Notes under the pieces: model-generated
The model's database searches: none
Told to the model about the DNA's origin: nothing
The model's input: the letters and a program-made list of their open reading frames with translations, nothing else
Program-made: the position numbers and the translations under genes
Source: an uncultured Eubacteriales bacterium
GTDB taxonomy: Bacteria > Bacillota > Clostridia > Oscillospirales > UBA644
Assembly: GCA_934438175.1 (NCBI GenBank)
Contig: CAKSBH010000008.1
Span: 1 to 64,000, forward strand
Direction of reading: 5' to 3'
Length of the DNA stretch: 64,000 nt
Shown here: piece after piece, positions 16,534 through 25,232 of the stretch
Layout: the number at the start of each line of letters is the position of its first letter
How positions within the stretch are numbered: the stretch's first letter is position 1

Positions 16534-18431
16534 ACAATTCTTTTAAATTCCTTTTCAATGGCTGTTCGGGAAAGAGCAAACGCAATCGGACGACCGTGAG
16601 GACAGTATTTAAGACGGTCTTTCTCACGGAAATAGCGGGCAATCAATGCCCGTTCCTCCAACTCGGACGTTTCGCTGCCGCTTTTGATAGCAGATTTGCA
16701 CGCAACCGTATGAAGAATCTCATCCAAGGGATTGATGGAGGCATTTCCGGAAATCAGCTGCCGGCAAAAGTCCGTCAACGCGCTTTCAATCCGGCTGGCA
16801 GGAAGAAGCGACGGAATTTCACGCACGGCAAGACTTCCGCCGAAATCGTCCACATCAAAACCTGCCCGTGACAGAATCTCACGGTTTTCCAGAAGCAATG
16901 CATCCTCCTCACTTCCAATAGAAAAAAGGTAAGGAGCGAGAAGTGTCTGCGTGGAAATCGGCTCGGTTTTGAGACGCTCAAAATTCATGCGTTCATGAAG
17001 TGCATGCTTATCCACAAACAGAATTTCATTTTCTTTCTGTATCAGAATATAAGCGGAAAATGCTTCTCCTATAATACGAAAATCTTCGGCATCCGGTTCT
17101 CCGGCTTCGGGCATAGGCAAGGGATCCTGCGGTTCTTCCGGCTGAGGTGCGGATGTTACAGGCGAAACCGCAGCAGAAAAGAAGACGGAAATCTCTTCCG
17201 GCGTTTTGCAGACAGAGTCCCTCAGTGTCGGCTCCGGAGTTTCACTCAGAAAGCACGTCCGATTCGCAACGGGTGCTTTTTCCATGTGAACCGGCATTTC
17301 CCGCTCGGTCACAGGTGTCTCGATCGTCCATTCGCCATGACGGACCGTTTCGGTTTTCGGTTGTTGCGCAGGAGGTTCAACATTCTGTACGGGAACGATC
17401 GGTGTTGGCTTTTCAAATTCCGAAAGGCGAATCTCCGATATCCCGCTGTCAAAACTCAGGGCGGCGGCAATTGCCGCAGACAGTGCCTGAGCAACCGATT
17501 TTTCATCGGAAAATTTAACATCCAGCTTGTTTGGATGCACATTGATGTCCACAGCAGACAGATCCGTTTCCAAAAACAAAACGCAATAGGGAAAGCGCGA
17601 TACCATCAGACAGTTCCGATAGGCATTTTCCAGAACCGTTTGCAACAATTTGGAGCGTACGGTACGGCCGTTGACATAAAACAACTGTTCCCGACGGTTC
17701 GGTTTGCTGAAAATGGGCTTGCAGACATAGCCGTAAACATGAATTCCGTCCAACGTGCGGTCTACCGGAAGCAGATTTTCCGCAAACGCTTTTCCGTATA
17801 CGGCATACAGGGTATCCAGAAGTTTTCCGCTGCCCGGAGTAAAAAGAGTTTCCGCACCGTTGACCTTCAGACGAAACGAAACATCCGGACGGGAAACCGA
17901 AAGACGCTGTACATATTCCGAAATTGCACCGGTCTCGGCAAGGTCGGATTTCAAAAACTTCTGCCGTGCCGGCGTATTGTAAAAAAGATCCTCTACGGTA
18001 ACGACGGTTCCGTCCGCTGAAGGAAATTCCTCTTCCTGCGGAATCCCCGTTCCGTCAATCCGGACCCGATGCCCGACCAGATCTTCTGCACGCTTTGTCA
18101 GAAGCGTCACATGGGAAACTGCAGCAATTGACGGCAACGCTTCCCCCCGAAAACCGAGAGTTCCGATTCGGAACAGATCGTCCTTTGTGCAGATTTTACT
18201 GGTGGCGTGCTTGCGGAACGCAAGAACCGCTTCCTCCGCGGACATTCCGCAGCCGTTATCCGAGATGCAGATCCGTGTACGTCCGCCGTTCTCAATTTCA
18301 ACCCGAATCAACGTGGCTCCGGCATCCACAGCGTTTTCTACCAGTTCTTTCACCACGGAAGCGGGACGCTCCACAACTTCGCCGGCAGCAATCAACGCAG
18401 AAACGGACGGGTCCAAAACACGAATGGGCAT
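16530..18431 (-). CDS. mutL: DNA mismatch repair protein MutL
   Basis: This 633-residue protein couples mismatch recognition by MutS to strand removal. The N-terminal GHKL ATPase motifs are present: ELVENAVDAGAT, DNGCGM, TLGFRGEALPSIA. A long linker (about 330-440) is followed by the dimerisation/endonuclease domain with DKHALHERMNFE (the DQHAAHERxxYE metal motif in altered form) and CPHGRP near the end, which suggests an active MutL endonuclease as in other bacteria without MutH. It starts 14 bp after mutS. Confidence 0.96.
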   Translation of the reverse strand: MPIRVLDPSVSALIAAGEVVERPASVVKELVENAVDAGATLIRVEIENGGRTRICISDNGCGMSAEEAVLAFRKHATSKICTKDDLFRIGTLGFRGEALPSIAAVSHVTLLTKRAEDLVGHRVRIDGTGIPQEEEFPSADGTVVTVEDLFYNTPARQKFLKSDLAETGAISEYVQRLSVSRPDVSFRLKVNGAETLFTPGSGKLLDTLYAVYGKAFAENLLPVDRTLDGIHVYGYVCKPIFSKPNRREQLFYVNGRTVRSKLLQTVLENAYRNCLMVSRFPYCVLFLETDLSAVDINVHPNKLDVKFSDEKSVAQALSAAIAAALSFDSGISEIRLSEFEKPTPIVPVQNVEPPAQQPKTETVRHGEWTIETPVTEREMPVHMEKAPVANRTCFLSETPEPTLRDSVCKTPEEISVFFSAAVSPVTSAPQPEEPQDPLPMPEAGEPDAEDFRIIGEAFSAYILIQKENEILFVDKHALHERMNFERLKTEPISTQTLLAPYLFSIGSEEDALLLENREILSRAGFDVDDFGGSLAVREIPSLLPASRIESALTDFCRQLISGNASINPLDEILHTVACKSAIKSGSETSELEERALIARYFREKDRLKYCPHGRPIAFALSRTAIEKEFKRIV

Positions 18432-18445
18432 AAAAGGAACTCCTT

Positions 18446-21040
18446 TCAGATTTCTCTTGCCTTTTGTGAAAGGTTGTATAAAAGGTTCATGGCTTCAATG
18501 GGAGTGAGAACCGATGCATCTGTTGTTTTCAACTCGGCAAGAATTTCATCCGCAACCGACGAAGTCAATGAGATCTGCGCATCCTCATCCGGACGCGCAC
18601 ATACCGGAGCTGACGGAACTCGGCACGCTTCCAGTTCGGTAAGAATTTTCTCGGCATTCCGGATCACTTCATCCGGAACACCTGCCAGACGCGCAACGTC
18701 AATGCCATAGCTGTCGTCTGTTCCGCCCGGAACGATCTTGCGCAGAAAAATAACGGTATTCCCACGTTTTTTTGCCGCCACATTATAATTCTTCACCCCG
18801 GGAACGGTTTTTTCCAGGGCAATCAACTCATGGTAGTGTGTGGCAAACATGGAACGGGCTTTAATTTTTTCTGCCACATATTCCAGCACGGCACGGGCAA
18901 TGCTCATCCCGTCAAACGTACTGGTTCCGCGTCCGATTTCATCAAAGATCAGCAGACTCTTTTTCGTTGCGTTTTTGAGGATGTTGGCAACCTCGGTCAT
19001 TTCCAGCATAAACGTGGACTGCCCAGCACCGAGATCGTCCGACGCGCCGATCCGGGTAAAGATCTTATCCACAACGCCGATGCTTGCCGACGTTGCCGGC
19101 ACAAAAGACCCGATCTGAGCCAACAGCACAATCAGTGCTACACTGCGCATATAGGTGGATTTTCCTGCCATATTCGGACCGGTCAGAATCGCCATGCGGT
19201 AATCTGCGCCGTTAAGATAGGCATCATTCGGCACAAACAAATCGTTCCGGAGCATTTGCTCTACTACGGGATGACGTCCGTTTTTGATGTCCAAGACATC
19301 CGAGGTGTTGACCACCGGACGCACATAGGAATGTTTTACGGCAACCTCGGCAAGCGAAGCAAACACATCAAGAAAAGAAAGAACAGAGGCGGTTGTTTTG
19401 ATCCGCTCCAGATTTTCTGACAAATAGGAACGCAGTTCTTCAAAGAGACGTGCCTCCAGTTCCACGACCCGATCCGAAGCGGACAGCAGTTTTGCCTCAA
19501 TCTCTTTCAGTTCCGGCGTGATGAACCGTTCTCCGTTCACCAAGGTCTGCTTCCGGATATATGTTTCGGGGACCTTATCCTTGAAAGCATTGGAAACCTC
19601 CAGGTAATAACCGAAGACCTTGTTGTATCCGATCTTCAGTTTGGAAATCCCGGTCTCTTCCTTTTCGCGGGCTTCCAGATTCGCCAGAATTTTTTTGGAG
19701 TCCGTCAGCATCAGCCGCAGCTCGTCCACATCGGAAGAAAATCCGGAACGGATAATCTTTCCGTCCCTTGCGGACAAAGGGGGATCGTCGCAAAGACGTT
19801 CGTTGATATGCCCGGTCAGATCATGCAGATCATCCAGATTCCGTGTCAGTTCTTTCAGATACGGAGACCGGAGCGTCGCAGCCGAAAGAAGTTGCCGGAT
19901 GCGGGGCAGCGGCTCAAAGGAAACGGCAAGGTTCCGTACCTCGTGCGGGTTGATGGTGCCGTAAACCACCTTGGTCAGAAGACGCTCCACATCTTTGATT
20001 GAAGAAAGTTCTTCTTTCAGGTTTGCACGCAGGATATTGTCATGAAAGAGATCCTCCACCGCATCCTGACGCCGTGCAATCTGCAAGGGATCCAACAAGG
20101 GGCGCAACAAAAACTGCCGCAAAAGCCGGGCACCCATTGCCGTCCGGGTATGGTCCAGAACACCGAGCAGCGAGCCCTTCTTCTCTGCTGTACGCATGGT
20201 TTCCACAATTTCCAGACTCCGCCAGGTAGAAAGATCCAGCTCCATCTGTGTGTACGCGCCTACCCGCGTCAGATTCCGGATGTGGGACAAACTGCACAAT
20301 TGCGTTTCGCGCAGATAGTGAAACAGTGAACCGAGGGTTTTGGTTGTCAGCGCACCGGACTCCAGCCCGGTCTGCTCGAAGGGAAGTCCCAATTGCCCGG
20401 AAACTTCTTCCTCCGCTTTTTCACAAACGGATGCCCGTGTCAACAGGCACCCCTCGTGGCGCTGAAGGTACGCCGAAACAACCGGAAGTTTTGAGGATTC
20501 TTCGTTTACGTAAATCTCCCGGGGTTGGTATTTTCCCAGATCCGTTTCCGTCACCGGATCTTTCACGGAAACCGCATCGTTCAGAAAAATATCCCCGGTG
20601 GAAACATCAACGGCACATAAAGCAACCTTCCCCTGCTCGGCAAACAACGCCACAATGAAGTTGTTGTTGGTTTCATCCAGCATTTCCGGATCGGTTACTG
20701 TGCCGGGTGTAATAATCCGGGTAACCTCGCGTCCCACAACATCGTTGGTACCTTCGGCTTTGATCTGCTCGCAGACCGAGACCTTGAACCCCTTGGCGAC
20801 CAGACGCGCGATATAGCCGTCCACGCTGTGATACGGAACTCCGCACATCGGCGCCCGTTCTTCCATGCCGCAGTCTCTGCCCGTCAGAGTGATGTCCAAT
20901 TCCCGGCTTGCCGTAATGGCATCCTCAAAAAACATCTCATAAAAATCGCCCAAACGGTACATGAGAATATAATCCGGATACTTTGCTTTCATCTCCCGAT
21001 ACTGTCTCATCATCGGGGAAAGCCCTCCGCGTTCCGCCAT
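18446..21040 (-). CDS. mutS: DNA mismatch recognition protein MutS
   Basis: This 864-residue ATPase recognises mismatches. The mismatch-binding wedge motif GDFYEMFFEDA (the FxE element) is near the N-terminus. The C-terminal ATPase has Walker A GPNMAGKST, DLGAGQSTFMLEM, DEIGRGTSTFDG and ATHYHE. The start is ATG 21040 with GGGGAGG about 7 bp upstream, rather than the longer frame from 21088. Domain order and length match MutS1. It precedes mutL with 14 bp between them. Confidence 0.97.
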   Translation of the reverse strand: MAERGGLSPMMRQYREMKAKYPDYILMYRLGDFYEMFFEDAITASRELDITLTGRDCGMEERAPMCGVPYHSVDGYIARLVAKGFKVSVCEQIKAEGTNDVVGREVTRIITPGTVTDPEMLDETNNNFIVALFAEQGKVALCAVDVSTGDIFLNDAVSVKDPVTETDLGKYQPREIYVNEESSKLPVVSAYLQRHEGCLLTRASVCEKAEEEVSGQLGLPFEQTGLESGALTTKTLGSLFHYLRETQLCSLSHIRNLTRVGAYTQMELDLSTWRSLEIVETMRTAEKKGSLLGVLDHTRTAMGARLLRQFLLRPLLDPLQIARRQDAVEDLFHDNILRANLKEELSSIKDVERLLTKVVYGTINPHEVRNLAVSFEPLPRIRQLLSAATLRSPYLKELTRNLDDLHDLTGHINERLCDDPPLSARDGKIIRSGFSSDVDELRLMLTDSKKILANLEAREKEETGISKLKIGYNKVFGYYLEVSNAFKDKVPETYIRKQTLVNGERFITPELKEIEAKLLSASDRVVELEARLFEELRSYLSENLERIKTTASVLSFLDVFASLAEVAVKHSYVRPVVNTSDVLDIKNGRHPVVEQMLRNDLFVPNDAYLNGADYRMAILTGPNMAGKSTYMRSVALIVLLAQIGSFVPATSASIGVVDKIFTRIGASDDLGAGQSTFMLEMTEVANILKNATKKSLLIFDEIGRGTSTFDGMSIARAVLEYVAEKIKARSMFATHYHELIALEKTVPGVKNYNVAAKKRGNTVIFLRKIVPGGTDDSYGIDVARLAGVPDEVIRNAEKILTELEACRVPSAPVCARPDEDAQISLTSSVADEILAELKTTDASVLTPIEAMNLLYNLSQKAREI

Positions 21041-21071
21041 GGTATTTCCTCCCCACCTCGTTTGGATTGAT

Positions 21072-21467
21072 TCAGTGACACCCTGCACAGCCGCCGCAGT
21101 TTCCGGAACAAGAGTGCGGCTCCTGCCCGGTCACATAGAAGTTGATTTTTTTGTAAATTCCGTTGACAACTTCTTCCAAGGCGTTCTTCTTCTGTTCATA
21201 ATCTTCGGTCAGGGGATCTGCCGCAAGCTGCGTGTAAACGGCACGCAGTTCATCCTGCATGGTTTTGATCTTCGCTTCATCACGCTCGCCGTCCGGCTTC
21301 TGCATCTCGTGAAGAACTGCCATTTTTTTAAGATTGAACTCCCCCGTCAGCGCCTGCAGCCGCTCACTTTCGTCATAATTTCTGCGCGCCGCTTCATAGG
21401 CAAGATATTCCTCGCTGTCATGAATGGCTTTTCCCAATTCCTCCGTAATCCGTTCGATTTCCGTCAT
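21072..21467 (-). CDS. YlbF/YmcA-family protein with cysteine-rich tail
   Basis: This 131-residue helical protein matches the YlbF/YmcA (RicF/RicA) family: LGKAIHDSEEYLAYEAARRNY, ALTGEFNLKKMAVLHEMQK and a C-terminal helix pair. In Bacillus, YmcA, YlbF and YaaT form an Fe-S complex that stimulates RNase Y-dependent RNA maturation. Here the last 15 residues form a dense cysteine motif (CSGNCGGCAGC), which would suit an Fe-S or metal site within a single protein. The position between miaB and mutS mirrors ymcB-ymcA-cotE-mutS in Bacillus. The start overlaps the miaB stop codon by 4 bp (ATGA). Confidence 0.8.
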   Translation of the reverse strand: MTEIERITEELGKAIHDSEEYLAYEAARRNYDESERLQALTGEFNLKKMAVLHEMQKPDGERDEAKIKTMQDELRAVYTQLAADPLTEDYEQKKNALEEVVNGIYKKINFYVTGQEPHSCSGNCGGCAGCH

Positions 21468-22903
21468 AATGTTTCTGTCCTTTGTTCAATTTTTGTCCCG
21501 AAAATCGCCCAGTTCAGCGTCTTTTCGATATGAACCTTCATTCTTTCTCCAGGATGCAATTCTCCGCTGGGCGTAATCTGAACCAGCGTATCGTTATCGG
21601 TCCGTCCCTCCCAAAGGTCCGGTCTGGTCTGTGAAACTCCGTAGACAAGAACTTCCACGTCTTTTCCGAGATAGGAACTGTTGCACCCTTCGGAGCTAAG
21701 GTTCTGCAAAGCAAGCAAACGCTCAAACCGCGCGGACTTGATCTGACGATCCACCTGGTCTTTCCGTTCCGCGGCAGGGGTTCCCGGTCGCGGCGAATAT
21801 AAAAATGTGTATAACCCGCTGAAACCTACTTGCCGGACAAGGTCCAGAGTTTCCTCAAAATCTTCTTCGGTCTCCCCGGGAAACCCAACAATCACGTCAC
21901 TAGTGAGCGAAAGGTCCGGAATGGTCTTTTTGGCATAGGCAACCAATTCCAGATACTGCTCCCGCGTATATTTCCGGTTCATCTCCTTCAGCACTTTGTT
22001 GCTTCCGGATTGAAACGGAAGATGAAGATGCCTGCAGATTTTCTTTTCTGCCGCAATGGTGTCCATCAGTTTGCGGGAGGCATCTTTCGGATGCGATGTC
22101 ATGAATTTAACGCGGAAATCTCCGGGAATCGCACAAATATCACGCAGAAGATCCGAAAAATCGTAGTCCAGATCCAGATCGTTGCAATAGGAGTTGACGT
22201 TTTGTCCGAGTAATGTGATGTCCTGGTATCCGGCATGGACCAATTCCCGGAACTCGCATAGAATATCCTGCGGCAAACGGCTTCTTTCTCTGCCGCGCAC
22301 ATAAGGAACAATGCAATAAGAGCAGAAGTTGTTGCATCCGTACATGATAGAGACCCAGGCGCGGATTCCATCGGAATGACGGACGGGAAGCCCCTCTGCA
22401 ATGTTTCCGACGGAGGAATCCACATCAAACACCCGTGTGTTCTCCGTCAGAACACGATAAAGATTCTGCGGAAAACGGTAGAGAGCATGCGGATTGAACA
22501 CAAGGGAAACCTGACGGTATTTCTGTCGCAGTTCCTTTACAACGGAATCCTGACCTGCCATACAGCCGCACACGGCAACAAGAAGTTCCGTTTTTTTTCG
22601 TTTCAGACCAGCAAAAGAACCCAAGACGCCAAACACTTTCTGTTCGGCATGTTCCCGGATGGCACAGGTATTGACCAGAATCAGATCCGCTTCGGCGGGA
22701 TCTTCCGTGAAGACAAAGCCCATAGCGGAAAGCATTCCGTTCAGACGCTCGGAATCGTTTTCATTCTGCTGACAGCCATATGTGCGGGTACAGCAGACAG
22801 GACGGCTGTTTTTTTCAGAAAAAAACTGTCGGACTCTGTCTATATATTCATATTGCAGATGGACTTCCTGCTCGGAAATCCGCTCTGTACGGTTTTCTTG
22901 CAT
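21464..22903 (-). CDS. miaB: tRNA-2-methylthio-N6-dimethylallyladenosine synthase MiaB
   Basis: This 479-residue radical SAM methylthiotransferase adds a methylthio group to i6A37 of tRNA. The N-terminal domain holds three cluster cysteines (RTYGCQQNENDSE, NTCAIREHAE, AVCGCMAGQ). The radical SAM motif is CNNFCSYCIVP, and a TRAM domain closes the protein. It is the first gene of the long minus-strand operon, just after a consensus promoter, and works on the product of MiaA from the same operon. Confidence 0.97.
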   Translation of the reverse strand: MQENRTERISEQEVHLQYEYIDRVRQFFSEKNSRPVCCTRTYGCQQNENDSERLNGMLSAMGFVFTEDPAEADLILVNTCAIREHAEQKVFGVLGSFAGLKRKKTELLVAVCGCMAGQDSVVKELRQKYRQVSLVFNPHALYRFPQNLYRVLTENTRVFDVDSSVGNIAEGLPVRHSDGIRAWVSIMYGCNNFCSYCIVPYVRGRERSRLPQDILCEFRELVHAGYQDITLLGQNVNSYCNDLDLDYDFSDLLRDICAIPGDFRVKFMTSHPKDASRKLMDTIAAEKKICRHLHLPFQSGSNKVLKEMNRKYTREQYLELVAYAKKTIPDLSLTSDVIVGFPGETEEDFEETLDLVRQVGFSGLYTFLYSPRPGTPAAERKDQVDRQIKSARFERLLALQNLSSEGCNSSYLGKDVEVLVYGVSQTRPDLWEGRTDNDTLVQITPSGELHPGERMKVHIEKTLNWAIFGTKIEQRTETL

Positions 22904-22922
22904 AGATCACACCTCATCTTAA

Positions 22923-22951
22923 ATTATAGTACATAATAAATTTTTTGTAAA
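22923..22951 (-). promoter_or_regulatory. promoter of the miaB-rluD operon
   Basis: On the minus strand, TTTACA (22951-22946) and TATAAT (22928-22923) are separated by 17 bp, 20 bp upstream of the miaB start. No other strong promoter is evident in the following 15 kb on this strand, so the operon of 12 genes probably starts here. Confidence 0.75.
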
Positions 22952-22997
22952 GTGTTTTTTCTAAAAAAATTTCCGGAAAGAAAATTGAACCTTCCTG

Positions 22998-23026
22998 TTG
23001 AAAAATGGTATTTCCTGTGTTATAAT
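22998..23026 (+). promoter_or_regulatory. promoter of the Cys-rich gene and pgi
   Basis: TTGAAA (22998-23003) and TATAAT (23021-23026) are separated by 17 bp and lie about 30 bp before GTG 23056. Confidence 0.75.
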
Positions 23027-23055
23027 GAAAAAAATAATTTTATGAAGGTGATCCT

Positions 23056-23262
23056 GTGCAGAACCAGACAGAGCCGAACTGTGCCACCTGTCGCTACGGA
23101 TATCTGATCCGGACAGACGGCAACATCATCTGTGAAAAATACGGTGTGATCTCTCCCGCAGCAGATTGCAGAAAATTTGTCTTTGATCCCGTGAAATGGG
23201 AGCCGCATCCACGGATCGCATCCGAAATTCCCTATTCAAAGGAGGACTTCTCCGTCAACTGA
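23056..23262 (+). CDS. small four-cysteine protein, putative metal binding
   Basis: This 68-residue protein starts at GTG with AAGGTGA upstream. It has a CxxC pair (CATC, residues 9-12) and two further cysteines at about 26 and 38 within ICEKYG and DCRKF, a spacing that fits a small zinc ribbon. The C-terminus is unstructured with no recognisable motif. It lies 20 bp before pgi and shares its promoter. I do not recognise a named family with confidence; similar short Cys-rich proteins are often left as hypothetical in Clostridia. Confidence 0.6.
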   Translation: MQNQTEPNCATCRYGYLIRTDGNIICEKYGVISPAADCRKFVFDPVKWEPHPRIASEIPYSKEDFSVN

Positions 23263-23282
23263 ACGGAGAGAAAAACAACATC

Positions 23283-24617
23283 ATGATTACGCTGAATACC
23301 CGTTATTTGCAAAAGTTCATTTCCGATTCCGAATTTTCCAAAGCGCTGGAAGAGGCAAAGAAAGCCCATCGCACTCTGACGGAAAAAACCGGCGAAGGCA
23401 ACGATTTTCTCGGCTGGGTCGAACTTCCGTACAACTATGACAAAGAAGAATACGCACGCATCAAAACTGCAGCAGAAAAGATCCGTCGTTCCTGCGATGT
23501 TCTGCTTGTTCTCGGCATCGGCGGCTCTTATCTCGGAGCCCGTGCCGTCATTGAAGCCGTAACATCACCGCTTTACAATCAACTGAAGAAGAACTCGCCC
23601 GAAATTTACTTCCTCGGCAACAGCATCAGTTCCTCCTATTTCAACGATGTACTCTCGCTTTGCGAAGGAAAGGACATTTGCGTCAACGTCATTTCCAAAT
23701 CCGGCACGACGACAGAGCCGGCTCTCGCCTTCCGCATTATCCGGGAGATGATGGAAAAGAAATACGGCAAAGACGGAGCGAAAGACCGAATCTTCGCCAC
23801 CACGGACAAAGCGAAAGGAACCCTGAAGGAACTGGCGGACCGGGAAGGTTATGAGGCCTTTGTGGTTCCCGATGACATCGGCGGCAGATATTCCGTTCTG
23901 ACCGCGGTCGGACTGTTGCCCATTGCGGCGGCCGGAATCGACACCGATGCGTTGTTCCGTGGGGCGCAGGACGCCTATGACCGCTACCGGGAGGTTGACC
24001 CCGAAAAGAACGACTGCTGCCGTTACGCAGCGGCACGGAACCTTTTGCTTCGCAAAGGAAAGCAGATCGAGGTCACCGAGGCATATGAGCCGGGGCTGTG
24101 GTGCTTCTGCGAATGGATCAAGCAGTTGTTTGGGGAAAGCGAAGGAAAGGACGGAAAGGGTCTTTTCCCTGCCGGCATGATTTTTTCCACCGATCTTCAT
24201 TCGCTCGGTCAGTTTATTCAGCAGGGAACACCGAACATGTTTGAAACCGTTCTCTGGGCAGATCACGCCCGCTCGGATATTACCGTAAAAGAAGAGGACA
24301 CCAACGGAGATGGGTTGAATTTCCTGGCAGGAAAAACCATGCAGGAAGTGAACCGCAACGCCTTTATAGGCACCGTTCTCGCCCACGTGGACGGAGGTAC
24401 TCCGAACATGATTCTGGAACTTCCGCAATTTGATGCTTATCACATCGGAGCCCTGATTTATTTCTACGAAAAATCCTGCGGAATCTCCGCTTATATGTTG
24501 GGAGTCAATCCGTTCAACCAGCCGGGCGTGCAGATGTACAAGAGCAATATGTTTGCGCTGCTCGGAAAACCCGGATACGAGCGGGAAGGCGATCTCCTCC
24601 GCAAAAAACTGAAATAA
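23283..24617 (+). CDS. pgi: glucose-6-phosphate isomerase
   Basis: This 444-residue enzyme interconverts glucose-6-phosphate and fructose-6-phosphate. The family motifs are present: GIGGSYLGARA, ISKSGTTTEPA, GGRYSVLTAVGLLP, and HSLGQFIQQG near the C-terminal third. The start is ATG 23283 with GGAGAG upstream at slightly long spacing (about 11 bp). The length fits the short bacterial class. Together with pfkA 600 bp downstream it supplies the first two steps after glucose phosphorylation. Confidence 0.95.
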   Translation: MITLNTRYLQKFISDSEFSKALEEAKKAHRTLTEKTGEGNDFLGWVELPYNYDKEEYARIKTAAEKIRRSCDVLLVLGIGGSYLGARAVIEAVTSPLYNQLKKNSPEIYFLGNSISSSYFNDVLSLCEGKDICVNVISKSGTTTEPALAFRIIREMMEKKYGKDGAKDRIFATTDKAKGTLKELADREGYEAFVVPDDIGGRYSVLTAVGLLPIAAAGIDTDALFRGAQDAYDRYREVDPEKNDCCRYAAARNLLLRKGKQIEVTEAYEPGLWCFCEWIKQLFGESEGKDGKGLFPAGMIFSTDLHSLGQFIQQGTPNMFETVLWADHARSDITVKEEDTNGDGLNFLAGKTMQEVNRNAFIGTVLAHVDGGTPNMILELPQFDAYHIGALIYFYEKSCGISAYMLGVNPFNQPGVQMYKSNMFALLGKPGYEREGDLLRKKLK

Positions 24618-24632
24618 TTTCTTCCCTACCTC

Positions 24633-24661
24633 TTGCAAAGGAAGAAAAAGAATGCTATAAT
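24633..24661 (+). promoter_or_regulatory. promoter of the small P-loop gene
   Basis: TTGCAA (24633-24638) and TATAAT (24656-24661) are separated by 17 bp, 21 bp before TTG 24683. Confidence 0.7.
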
Positions 24662-24682
24662 AAAACCAAAGGAGTGATTGAC

Positions 24683-25087
24683 TTGATTAAAATCGTAATG
24701 GGAACCAAGGGCTCCGGCAAAACAAAGAAACTGATTGAAGAAGTCAGAAACGCCATTGAGAACGAGCACGGAAACGTTGTTGTTATTGAAAAAACGGATC
24801 ATCTCCGTTATGACATCGATTATCACGCACGTCTTCTCAGCTCCGACGAGTACGGCATTGACAACTTCGATAAATTCTACGGTTTTGTCTGCGGTCTTGT
24901 TTCCGGTAACTACGACATCACAGCCATTTTTGTGGATTCTGTCCTCAAAATCTGTCGTTCCGAGGATCTCCAGGCACTGGAAAGTTTCCTTGACCGTATC
25001 GAGCATATCAGCAAAAACGTCAAGTTTTTCCTGACCGTCAGCATGGACGTGTCACTTGCCACAGACAAGATTAAAAAATATCTCTGA
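24683..25087 (+). CDS. small P-loop ATP/GTP-binding protein of unknown role
   Basis: This 134-residue protein starts at TTG 24683, 8 bp after AAAGGAG. The N-terminus is a Walker A motif (GTKGSGKT, residues 7-14) preceded by a hydrophobic strand. A later hydrophobic strand ending in aspartate (ITAIFVDSVLKI) fits Walker B. There are no membrane segments or further domains. It has its own promoter and terminator, so it forms a single-gene unit between pgi and pfkA. Similar short P-loop proteins are widespread in Clostridia and sometimes labelled PilT-like, but nothing here supports a twitching motility role. Confidence 0.65.
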   Translation: MIKIVMGTKGSGKTKKLIEEVRNAIENEHGNVVVIEKTDHLRYDIDYHARLLSSDEYGIDNFDKFYGFVCGLVSGNYDITAIFVDSVLKICRSEDLQALESFLDRIEHISKNVKFFLTVSMDVSLATDKIKKYL

Positions 25088-25102
25088 TTTTTCGGTCTCC
25101 TT

Positions 25103-25131
25103 GATGCCCGCTGAACAGCGGGCATCTTTTT
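25103..25131 (+). terminator. terminator of the P-loop gene
   Basis: GATGCCCGCT pairs with AGCGGGCATC around GAAC, followed by TTTTT (25127-25131). Confidence 0.9.
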
Positions 25132-25164
25132 GCATAAAAATGTCGGAAAAGCACCAAATACGAC

Positions 25165-25193
25165 TTGATTTTTATGGTTTTATCGTGTATAAT
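25165..25193 (+). promoter_or_regulatory. promoter of pfkA
   Basis: TTGATT (25165-25170) and TATAAT (25188-25193) with 17-bp spacing, 40 bp before the pfkA start codon. Confidence 0.75.
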
Positions 25194-25232
25194 ATTTTGG
25201 ATTGAAAAAAATAACCGGAGGGATTGAGTATT

